Shown here: in pieces, positions 34,142 through 42,073 of the stretch
How the letters are laid out: each line of letters starts with the position of its first letter
How positions within the stretch are numbered: the stretch's first letter is position 1
Source: Pseudomonadota bacterium
GTDB lineage: Bacteria; Pseudomonadota; Gammaproteobacteria; Pseudomonadales; Azotimanducaceae
NCBI GenBank assembly: GCA_022571865.1
Contig: JACZXA010000005.1
Span: forward strand, 1-49,401
Direction: 5' to 3'
Length of the DNA: 49,401 bases
The notes under the pieces: generated by a model
The model's input: only the letters and a program-made list of their open reading frames with translations
Told to the model about the DNA's origin: nothing
Databases searched by the model: none
Translations under genes and position numbers: made by a program

Positions 34142-35344
34142 ATGCCCGCGTTGGATGGAATGAGAGTGCTGGATATGACCCAGTACGAGGCCGGCACAGC
34201 TTGTACCCAGGCCCTTGCCTGGCTGGGTGCGGATGTGGTCAAGGTGGAGCGCCCGGAAATCGGCGATCCGGCTCGGGGTGCATTTGGTTCGGATGTAGAT
34301 TCCGAGTACTTCGTAAACTGGAACAGCAACAAGCGCAGCATCACCGTCGATCTTCAGAAAGTGCAGGGCCGCCAACTGCTTCTCGACATGTTGCCTCACT
34401 ATGAAGTGTTCATCGAAAATTACGGCCCGGGCGTCATCGAGAAAATGGATCTCGGTTACGACGTCATGAAGGCAGTGAATCCCGGCATTATCTATGCGCG
34501 CATCAAAGGTTTTGGTACCTCGGGACCTTACGCCCAATACAAATGTTACGACATGGTCGCGCAGGCGGCGGCGGGTGCGTTCTCGATCACGGGGGATCCC
34601 GATGGTCCCCCAATGCGCCCGGGTCCAACAACGGGCGACTGTGGCACCGGCGTTCAGATGGCACTGAACATCACGGCCGCCTACGTTGAAAAACAAAGGA
34701 CCGGTGAAGGGCAACTCATCGAACTATCCATGCAGGAAGCGATGACCTACTACCTGCGTACGGCCATTTCGCAAACCCAGTGGGGGACCAAGAGTACCCC
34801 TCGAACGGGCAACGGTACCGGGGCCGCGGTCAATCTGTATCCGTGCGCGCCAGAAGGCCCCAACGACTACGTCTTCATCATGGCGGTAACGCCGCCCATG
34901 TGGAAAGCGTTGTGCCATGCCATAGACCGAGCGGATCTGCTGACGGACCCGCGGTTCCTGAAAGGGGCCGACAGGCGAACCAACAGCGAAGCACTCAGAG
35001 CCGAAATCTCAACCTGGACTCGAGCGCGCGACAAACATGAAGCGATGCGCATACTCGCAGAAGCGGACGTGCCAGCAAGCGCGATATTTGATACCGCAGA
35101 TCTCTTCACCGACCCGCATCTGGCCGAGCGCGGCTTCATACACTCGTTAGATCACCCCACCCATGGCAGCATCCGATTGCTGGGCTGGCCGGCGCGAATG
35201 TCGCGCGGCGACGTGCCGATTCAACCGGCACCCCTGTTAGGGCAGCACTCCAGGGAAGTGGTCGCAGCAGACTTGGGCTTGTCCGAATCTGCCATCGACG
35301 CACTCGTCGAGGAAGGGGTCATCGGCAGCGAAAACTCTCGATAA
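34142..35344 (+). CDS. Family III CoA-transferase (CaiB/BaiF/Frc type)
   Basis: These enzymes move CoA between carboxylic acids through a mixed anhydride on an aspartate. The 400-residue product starts MPALDGMRVLDMTQYEAG and carries WNSNKRSITVDL, GYDVMKAVNPGIIYARIKGFG and the catalytic Asp166 in TTGDCGTG (the family form is GDSGTG). ATG 34142 has GAGGG eight bases upstream; an in-frame GTG at 34097 is less likely. Lying beside an HACL-like lyase and an acyl-CoA synthetase, it may activate the acid that the lyase then cleaves, as Frc does with oxalyl-CoA decarboxylase. The substrate is not known. Confidence 0.9.
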   Translation: MPALDGMRVLDMTQYEAGTACTQALAWLGADVVKVERPEIGDPARGAFGSDVDSEYFVNWNSNKRSITVDLQKVQGRQLLLDMLPHYEVFIENYGPGVIEKMDLGYDVMKAVNPGIIYARIKGFGTSGPYAQYKCYDMVAQAAAGAFSITGDPDGPPMRPGPTTGDCGTGVQMALNITAAYVEKQRTGEGQLIELSMQEAMTYYLRTAISQTQWGTKSTPRTGNGTGAAVNLYPCAPEGPNDYVFIMAVTPPMWKALCHAIDRADLLTDPRFLKGADRRTNSEALRAEISTWTRARDKHEAMRILAEADVPASAIFDTADLFTDPHLAERGFIHSLDHPTHGSIRLLGWPARMSRGDVPIQPAPLLGQHSREVVAADLGLSESAIDALVEEGVIGSENSR

Positions 35345-35351
35345 CCCTTTT

Positions 35352-37480
35352 CTACAACAGTCCCGCCCCCCTGGCCCAGCGGTATTTCGCGCCAAGGACC
35401 GCCACGGGCTTCTCGGCGGTATAAGGATACGCCAGGATATTGCGGTCCATTAGATACTCGCACGCCTGTTCGATTTCGACATCGCCAACCAGCGACACAA
35501 CCACCGGCTTGTCGATACCCTTTGCTCGCGCTTCTTCCACTGCCGCGCCGAGAAGTTCGGCGAATACCATGGGTGGGGTGATGATGGTGTGCCAATAGCC
35601 GAGAATCAGGCGTGCACGCGTTCGTCGTTCAGTGAAAGATCGATCGTGCTGCGGTAGGTGGAAGGCGGCTCTCCGCCGGTAATGTCCACGGGATTTCCCG
35701 ATGCGCCGAAGGGTGGAATGAAGGCCTTGTATGCTGCGTCCAGATCGTCCGGCATGACCATCAGCGTCAGATCGTTGTCGGCGCAAGCGTCTGCGAGCAG
35801 TACGCCGGACCCGCCCGCGCCGGTCAGGATGAGGACGTTTTCTCCCTTGGGTGTCGGTAGCACCTGCAGGCCCCGGGCAAACTCCAGCATATCATTCAGG
35901 GTTTTTGCCCTGATGACGCCACATTGACGCAGCACGGCGTCGTAAACCCGGTCGTCACCCGCGAGCGCTCCGGTGTGGGATTTTGCGGCTTTTGCGCCTG
36001 AGTTCGTGCGGCCGGCTTTCAACATGACGATCGGTTTCTTTTTCGACACCCGCTCGGCCACCTCCGCGAACGCGCGACCGTCTTTCAGGTCTTCGACGTG
36101 CATGGCGATGACTTCGGTATTCGGGTCCTGCTCGAAAAACGTCAGTAGATCGTCTTCGTCGATGTCGGACTTGTTGCCAAGCCCGACGATGGCGGAGACG
36201 CCCATCTTGGCGGAGCGGCTGAAGCCGATGATCGCCATCCCGACGCCGCCGCTTTGTGACGACAAGGCGACCTTGCCTTTTTCGTGATAGGGCGTGCAGA
36301 AAGTAGCGCACAGGTTTTTGTGCGTGTAGTAGAAACCGTAGATGTTGGGTCCCATCAGGCGCACGTTGTTCTCGCGTGCGACTTTGACGATTTCGTCTTG
36401 CAACGCGTGTTCGCCGATTTCGGCGAATCCCGATGGAATCAAAATCGCGCCGGCTATTTCTTTCTGGCCACACTCTTTGATGACCCCGGCCACAAATTGG
36501 GCGGGGATGCAGAAGATGGCGATGTCGATGTTGCCGGGTACGTCCAACACGCTCTGGTAACACGGGTGATCGAGGATCATGTCGGCTTTGGGATGAACGG
36601 GATAAAGATCCCCGGCGTAACCGCCGTCGATGAGGTTCTTCATGACCGAGTTGCCGATTTTGCCGTCCACGGCGGAGGCGCCGATGACGGCTACCGCGTC
36701 CGGTTGCATGATGCGATTCATGGCGCTCAATATTTCGTCCTGGGGTGGCCGATATCTGGGTTGGACTGCTTCGAAGTTGCAGAGTATTCGAACGTCCACC
36801 GCGGTCGCCCCCGCGGCGTCTGCCAATACTGGATTCAGGTCCATCTCGCTGATCTCCGGGAAATCGGTGACCAGTGCACCGACGTTTTCGATCAACGATG
36901 CAAGCACGTCCCGGTCGACGGCGGGTGAACCTCTCACCCCGTTCAAGATCGCGGAACCGGCGATGTCGTCGAGCATTCCGGCAGCCTGGCTCTGGGAAGC
37001 AGGGGCCAGGCGAAATGTTACGTCCTTGAGGATTTCGACCAATACGCCGCCCAGACCAAAGGCGACCAGCTTGCCGAACGCGGGATCGGTGATCGCGCCG
37101 ATAATGACTTCCTGCGCGGCGGGTAGCTGCTGCTGCACTTGCACCCCCCGGATCTGCGCATTGGCGTCAAAGGATTTGGCGTTGTCGAGAATACTGGCGT
37201 AGGCCGTTCGAACCGCGGCATCGTCGAGAAGGTTCGTCAAGACCCCACCGGCGTCACTTTTATGCAGGATATCGGGTGATTCGATTTTCATCACGACCGG
37301 ATAGCCGACACGGTTTGCCAGCAGTACGGCTTGTTCCGCTGAAGTTGCCAGTCCCTCGCTCGGAGTTGGAATTTGATAGGCGTCGGCAACGCGTTTTGCT
37401 TCGGCGGCGCTGAGTGCTGTGCGCCCCGATTCTTTGACACTGTCGAGCACCTCGCGCACTACCGCTTGGTCGTAGTTCAT
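35352..37480 (-). pseudogene. NDP-forming acyl-CoA synthetase, single-base frameshift
   Basis: The fused alpha/beta enzyme makes acyl-CoA from acid, CoA and ATP through a phosphohistidine. From ATG 37480 the first frame gives 624 residues with an N-terminal ATP-grasp domain (about 10-230, VGYPVVMKIESPDILHKSDAGGV), then CoA-binding (PDAVAVIGASAVDGKIGN) and ligase domains with the phosphohistidine in KSHTGALAGD. Near 35606 the reading hits TGA in GCCTGATTC. Adding one C (GCC CTG ATT CTC) restores the last 85 or so residues to a stop at 35352. The beta part precedes the alpha part, unlike many archaeal enzymes. Whether this is a true mutation or a read error cannot be told here. Confidence 0.8.
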
Positions 37481-37621
37481 GATTACCCTAGCTCTTACCC
37501 CTTAGAAGAAGACCAAGGTTACCCGGTTACGAACAACTCCACGAGTGTGCCGTCCGCGATGAACAGGGTGTGTTCTGGCTGCTCACAAGGTAGGCTCGAG
37601 GAACGCGCAACGTGCTGAGGG

Positions 37622-38860
37622 ATGAACCAGTCGGCAACACACATGGGAATGGCTGAAGAGGCGAGGACCGGCTGCGTGATCGTGGGTGGGGGTCCGGCAG
37701 GTGTCCTGTTGTCACTACTGCTCGCACGCAAGGGAGTCGCGGTTACGCTGCTTGAAATGCACCGTGATTTCGACCGCGATTTCCGCGGCGATACCATACA
37801 TGCATCGACGCTCGAAGTGCTCGATCAGATCGGGTTGGCGGAACCGTTGCACGAGTTGCCCCATGCCAAAATACGAACCTTGCGCATGGTGACGAGTACC
37901 CGGACGATCGACTTCGTGGACCTTTCGCGCCTTAAAACCAGGTTTCCCTACGTCATGATGATGCCGCAGTTCGACTTTCTGGAGTTCCTCTGCGCGCGTG
38001 CGGAACAATATCCGAGCTTCCACCGGATCATGGGGGCGGCGGTGTTCGATCTGATCCGCGAAGACAGTCGTGTTACCGGTGTTCGTTACAAACATGAAGG
38101 TGAGGAACACGAACTTATCGCGCCGCTCGTTGTGGCCTGCGACGGTCGATTCTCGAGAATACGCAAGCTCCTGGGTGTGACGGCCGAGGATCAGACACCA
38201 CCGATGGATGCCGCCTGGTTTCGACTTTCACGCAAACCCGATGAAGACACCGAAGGCGGCATGTTCTATCTCGGCGGTGGCAATCTGCTGGTCATGCTCA
38301 TGCGCCCCGATGACTGGCAGATCGCCTATGTGTTTCCGAAAGGAGATTTCCAGGCGCTGCGCGATAAGGGCATCGAACGGTTTCGCGAATCCATTGCGCA
38401 GATCGTCCCGTGGCTGGCTGATCGCGTGCACGAGATTGAAAACTTTCACGACGTCCATCTGTTGAAAGTAGGTTCGGATCGGCTCGATCAGTGGTACGTT
38501 CCAGGGCTACTGTTCATTGGCGATGCCGCCCACGTGATGTCGCCAGTGGGCGGAATCGGTATCAACTATGCCATCGGTGATGCCGTAGAGGCGGCCAACG
38601 TGTTGACCGCACCGTTGCTTGCCGGCGCCGTCGGCAACGCTGACCTCGCAGAGGTCCAGAAGCGCCGTGAACGCGTGACCCGCATGGCTCAGCGCATGCA
38701 GGGGGCCATGCAGGACAACTTTGTCGCCCGGGCATTGAGCGATAAGGAATTTGATCTGCCGCTGCCGATCAGGCTCGCGCTCAAGGTTCCCGGTCTCAGA
38801 AACATTCCGGCTCGCTTGATTGCTCTGGGCTTTCGCCGGTTACGCCTGGAGAACCCATAG
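37622..38860 (+). CDS. FAD-dependent hydroxylase (PHBH/UbiH-like flavoprotein)
   Basis: Group A flavoprotein monooxygenases hydroxylate aromatic or related substrates using NAD(P)H and oxygen. The 412-residue product has the FAD loop VIVGGGPAG (about 20-28), the DG motif in VVACDGRFSRIR that also contacts NADPH, and the GD motif in LLFIGDAAHVMSPVGGIGINYAIGDA. GDTIHASTLEVLDQIGL fits the substrate-side helix. Three in-frame starts exist (37622, 37643, 37649) without a decisive ribosome-binding site; the first is given. The substrate is unknown. The adjacent catabolic genes suggest a role in the same block. Confidence 0.88.
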   Translation: MNQSATHMGMAEEARTGCVIVGGGPAGVLLSLLLARKGVAVTLLEMHRDFDRDFRGDTIHASTLEVLDQIGLAEPLHELPHAKIRTLRMVTSTRTIDFVDLSRLKTRFPYVMMMPQFDFLEFLCARAEQYPSFHRIMGAAVFDLIREDSRVTGVRYKHEGEEHELIAPLVVACDGRFSRIRKLLGVTAEDQTPPMDAAWFRLSRKPDEDTEGGMFYLGGGNLLVMLMRPDDWQIAYVFPKGDFQALRDKGIERFRESIAQIVPWLADRVHEIENFHDVHLLKVGSDRLDQWYVPGLLFIGDAAHVMSPVGGIGINYAIGDAVEAANVLTAPLLAGAVGNADLAEVQKRRERVTRMAQRMQGAMQDNFVARALSDKEFDLPLPIRLALKVPGLRNIPARLIALGFRRLRLENP

Positions 38861-38930
38861 ACCGTTCCCCTGGTTTTTACCCCGGTTTGTCGTTTTAATC
38901 GACACCAACACTACCAACGGAGCAAGATCG

Positions 38931-39461
38931 ATGGTCGATTACCATGATCCACGTGGTGAAATTGCCACCCTAAAAGAGCCGTATGGCCTCAGCGTAAACC
39001 TTGCGAGCAGCAACGACGCTTGTGTCGCGTTTCTTGCCAACGGCTTTCCCGATTCTGAAAATTTTCTGAGAGAACTCGCCATCGCGATGAAGGTGCATTT
39101 GACGAGCTTGAGAGCAGAACACTTCAACAAAGGCAACGCGTCTATCTCGGCTCCGGATGAGATGCTGGCGGAAATAAAGGCGGGGTGCGTTGCGGCCGTC
39201 ACCGCCTACGGGCACTGAGGCAGTTGCACAACCGGCACCGTGCGTGACGGCATCAACCTGGCCCGCCTCGGAATCCCGGCGGTCGCTCTCGTTACCGAAG
39301 ATTTCTGGCCTCAAGGTGATTTCATCGCCAACTCGTTCGGTATGCCCGGCATCCCGCGCATAAGGTTACCTCACCCCGTTGCCGGAACGGGCGTGGCAAA
39401 CCTGCGTCACGTTGCCGAGGAGATTGCCCCACGGGTGTTGGCGGCTCTGGCGGAAGGATGA
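38931..39461 (+). CDS. UGSC-family selenoprotein with in-frame TGA read as selenocysteine
   Basis: From ATG 38931 (GGAG eight bases upstream) the frame runs 95 codons to TGA at 39216-39218, then continues in the same frame without a stop for 80 codons to TGA at 39459-39461. The full product would be 176 residues with Sec96. Around it the sequence reads GCVAAVTAYGH-U-GSCTTGTVRDG, the U-G-S-C motif (Sec96, Cys99) after which a mainly marine selenoprotein family is named; Cys homologues read CGSC. Both halves look like protein (GLSVNLASSNDACVAFLANG before, GIPAVALVTEDFWPQGDF after), so a recent nonsense mutation is less likely. A UxxC redox pair suggests a thiol/selenol oxidoreductase role. The reaction is unknown. 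Confidence 0.85.
39238..39250 (+). promoter_or_regulatory. Candidate bacterial SECIS hairpin
   Basis: CCGT (39238-39241) pairs with ACGG (39247-39250) around the loop GCGTG, which starts 23 bases after the TGA. Bacterial SECIS hairpins lie within the coding sequence, have a short apical stem and a loop with an early G, and sit roughly 16-37 bases after UGA. The stem is only four pairs, so the call is tentative. GCCGTCAC at 39195-39202 and GTGACGGC at 39244-39251 form a competing 8-base stem around the TGA. Confidence 0.4.
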
Positions 39462-40543
39462 ACGCCTTGTTGAACGCCGTCGATGAGGCCGCGGCCCTGG
39501 AACACTTACATGAACTGGGTTGCACCGACGGCTTGCCCGCTATTGTGCCGACCCTTCGGCGCGTGGATCGCATGGTGCTTGCATCGGGCCTGGATGCTGA
39601 ACTCGTATTCGGCGAGATGGGTCCGGCCGGTGGCGTGGCAACCGTCGAGAAAGTTGCCATCGCTGCGGTAATGGCCGGGTGTCTGCCGGACTACATGCCG
39701 GTGGTGGTCGCTGCCGTGCGTGCCGTCATCGATCCGATCTTCGATTTGACGGAGATGCAGGGCACGACCCATTGCACCGCGCCGCTCATCATCGTCAACG
39801 GTCCGGCGAGGCGCTGGTGCGGGCCAATCGCCAGCGGTTTTGGTGCGCTTGGACCGGGACATCGCGCGAACGCGAGTATCGGGCGTGCGCTGAGACTTGC
39901 GATGATCAACATCGGTGGTGCTCGACCGGGCGTTTCCGATATGGCGCTCCTCGGGCATCCGGGTAAGTTCTCCTATTGTCTGGCGGAAGATGAAGAGGGT
40001 AGCCCGTTTCCGCCGCTCCACACCTCGTTCGGCTTCGCGCCTGAGGATAGCGTCGTAACGGTGATCGGCGCCGAAGCACCCCATTCGGTGGTTTACAGTG
40101 GTGATGCCGATGATCCGGACAATCACCTGCGGTTGCTCGAAGTGCTGGCGATCGGAATGGCTAACATGGCGACGAACAATGCCGTGTTGCGAAACGGCTC
40201 CGTCGTGGTGGTGCTGAATCCAGAACATGCCTACATCTTGTCAGATGCCGGGTTGAGCAGAGAAGATGTAGCCGCTCGCTTGTTTGAGCTGGCACATCAT
40301 CCTCGGGCGGAACTCGAGCGTCTGGCGAGCGCGTTTGCCGGGCGCGCGGGAGACGGGGAACTGGTGGGCTGTTTTGAATCACCTGCGCAGATATTGATTC
40401 TGATGGCGGGCGGAAGCGGGCTCTATTCTATGGTCATGCCTTCATGGTGTGCCGGTGCGCACCGTAACTCGGCGGTCAGCGTACGGGTGGAGACAGATCC
40501 CTCTTGTGAGATTCCCCTCGAACGGGCCCTTCGGGAGGAATGA
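39458..40543 (+). CDS. Partner of the UGSC protein, function unknown
   Basis: I do not recognise a characterised family. The 361-residue product has no signal peptide or membrane segment. It has strongly patterned, probably conserved blocks: GCTDGLPAIVPT, FGEMGPAGGVATVEKVAIAAVMAGCLPDYMPV, QGTTHCTAPLIIVNG, GPGHRANASIGRALRLAMINIGGARPG, GHPGKFSYCLAEDEEGSPFPPLH and MAGGSGLYSMVMPSW. Several Cys (in MAGCLP, TTHCT, SYCLAE) and His residues could be catalytic or bind metal. It overlaps the UGSC stop by ATGA, so it is translationally coupled and almost certainly works with it. The pair may form one enzyme; reductase or lyase chemistry at a thiol/selenol site is a guess. Confidence 0.75.
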   Translation: MNALLNAVDEAAALEHLHELGCTDGLPAIVPTLRRVDRMVLASGLDAELVFGEMGPAGGVATVEKVAIAAVMAGCLPDYMPVVVAAVRAVIDPIFDLTEMQGTTHCTAPLIIVNGPARRWCGPIASGFGALGPGHRANASIGRALRLAMINIGGARPGVSDMALLGHPGKFSYCLAEDEEGSPFPPLHTSFGFAPEDSVVTVIGAEAPHSVVYSGDADDPDNHLRLLEVLAIGMANMATNNAVLRNGSVVVVLNPEHAYILSDAGLSREDVAARLFELAHHPRAELERLASAFAGRAGDGELVGCFESPAQILILMAGGSGLYSMVMPSWCAGAHRNSAVSVRVETDPSCEIPLERALREE

Positions 40544-41304
40544 TGAAGTCGAGTCGTGGGATAGTGACGGGCCTCTTTTTTGGCGGAGTCCTCGGCGGCG
40601 TCCTGGGTGGGTTGGCGACTGCGGCTTCAGCCACTGCCGGCGAATTGCCTTTGGAAGGCGAGTGCGTCGTATTGCTGCACGGGATGGCACGCACGGCCAA
40701 CTCGATGAACGTGCTCGCGAATAGTTTGTCGAGCGCCGGATACCGGGTAGAAAACGTTGATTATCCGTCCCGGGAGTTCGACATCGAATCCCTTGCGAGC
40801 TTCGCGGTTGACGATGGACTGGCACGCTGTGGCGATGCCACAAAAGTGCATTTTGTGACCCACTCTCTCGGTGGCATTCTACTCCGGGTGTCTTTTCGTG
40901 AAACGCTCCCAGCGAACCTGGGCCGCGTGGTGATGTTGGGCCCACCCAATCAGGGTAGTGAAATTGTGGATGCGCTCGGGGAATTTCCAGGTTTTGAATT
41001 CATCAACGGCCCCGCGGGAAAAATGCTTGGCACGGGACCGGAAGATTTACCGGCAAACCTTCCAGAGGTCGGTTTTGACCTGGGTGTAATCGCCGGTACC
41101 AGGAGCATCAATCCGGTTTTGTCGCGTTACCTGCCCGACCCGGATGACGGCAAGGTGTCCGTCGCGAGCACCCGGGTGGCGGGGATGCGCGACTTCGTGG
41201 CGCTGCCGGTGACTCATACCTTCATGATGCGCGATACCGAGGTCATTCGCGCCGTAGTACATTTTCTTGCCGAGGGCCGATTTCCCCAATCCCGTATCGA
41301 GTGA
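40543..41304 (+). CDS. Exported lipase-like alpha/beta hydrolase
   Basis: The 253-residue product has a glycine-rich signal peptide (GLFFGGVLGGVLGGLATAASATAG) and an alpha/beta hydrolase fold. The oxyanion region is VVLLHGMARTANS, the nucleophile Ser108 is in THSLGG, a likely acid residue is among Asp199-Asp202 (LPDPDDGKVSV) and the base is His225 (VTHTF). It resembles small PGAP1/LipA-like lipases. The ATG at 40543 lies four bases after GGAGG; the overlapping ATG at 40540 is too close to it. Translation is coupled to the preceding gene (ATGATG over its stop). Confidence 0.85.
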   Translation: MKSSRGIVTGLFFGGVLGGVLGGLATAASATAGELPLEGECVVLLHGMARTANSMNVLANSLSSAGYRVENVDYPSREFDIESLASFAVDDGLARCGDATKVHFVTHSLGGILLRVSFRETLPANLGRVVMLGPPNQGSEIVDALGEFPGFEFINGPAGKMLGTGPEDLPANLPEVGFDLGVIAGTRSINPVLSRYLPDPDDGKVSVASTRVAGMRDFVALPVTHTFMMRDTEVIRAVVHFLAEGRFPQSRIE

Positions 41305-41377
41305 AACGACAGCTTGAAAAGACCCGGGTAATTCCCTATATATGACCTAATGAATCGAATTTCAGGTGGAAGCAGAC

Positions 41378-42052
41378 ATGGCTGATCCGTATCAGGCACC
41401 GACGGCGAAACTGGCGACGACGAAACTCGCCCAGGCGATCGAAATCAACAACGTTCTCCGCAATACCTATCTATTGCTGGGGATGACTCTGGCATTCAGC
41501 GCGCTGATGGCGTTTATCGCCATGGCCGTGAACGCGCCCTATCTGGGACTCTGGATGCTGATTCCCTTCTTTGCTTTGTTGTATGCGGTCAACAAGACTG
41601 CCAATAGCAGCTGGGGGATCTTCTGGGTGTTTGCGTTCACGGGTTACCTGGGTTTTACCCTTGGCCCCATAATTAACTACTATCTACAGACGCCTAATGG
41701 TGCCGATGTCGTGGGGATGGCGCTTGGCAGTACGGCAATGGCATTTGTCGGCCTATCGGCCTTTGCCCTGATTACCCGCAAAGATTTCAGCTTCATGCGC
41801 GGATTTCTGACGGTTGGCATAATCGCGCTTTTTGGAATCGTAATGCTCAGCTGGTTCCTGGACCTGAGCATGTTCATGGGTGCGATTGGCGCTGGGGTCG
41901 TGCTGTTGATGAGTGCCCTGATTCTCTGGCAGACGAGCGCGATCATTCACGGGGGCGAGACCAATTACATTCTGGCGACCACAACGCTCTATATGTCGAT
42001 CTACAACATGTTCAGCTGGTTACTACTGTTGATCGGCATGGGGGACGACTAG
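41378..42052 (+). CDS. BI-1/YccA-family membrane protein
   Basis: The 224-residue product has seven predicted membrane segments and the family start EINNVLRNTYLLLGMTLAFSALMAF, like YccA, which modulates the FtsH protease, and other Bax-inhibitor-1-like proteins that may leak calcium. ATG 41378 is chosen for AGGTGGA nine bases upstream. The hydrophilic N-terminus MADPYQAPTAKL carries the same DPYxAP motif as the protein at 16384. It ends the + strand run that begins with the UGSC gene, but the 73-base gap leaves co-transcription open. Confidence 0.88.
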   Translation: MADPYQAPTAKLATTKLAQAIEINNVLRNTYLLLGMTLAFSALMAFIAMAVNAPYLGLWMLIPFFALLYAVNKTANSSWGIFWVFAFTGYLGFTLGPIINYYLQTPNGADVVGMALGSTAMAFVGLSAFALITRKDFSFMRGFLTVGIIALFGIVMLSWFLDLSMFMGAIGAGVVLLMSALILWQTSAIIHGGETNYILATTTLYMSIYNMFSWLLLLIGMGDD

Positions 42053-42073
42053 CCAGGCACAAAGGAAAAGGAG

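Noticed and set aside
35600-35615. TGA ending the acyl-CoA synthetase frame as a second selenocysteine codon
   Set aside because: The family-like C-terminus continues in a different frame after the TGA, not in the same one. A one-base deletion explains it; selenocysteine does not.
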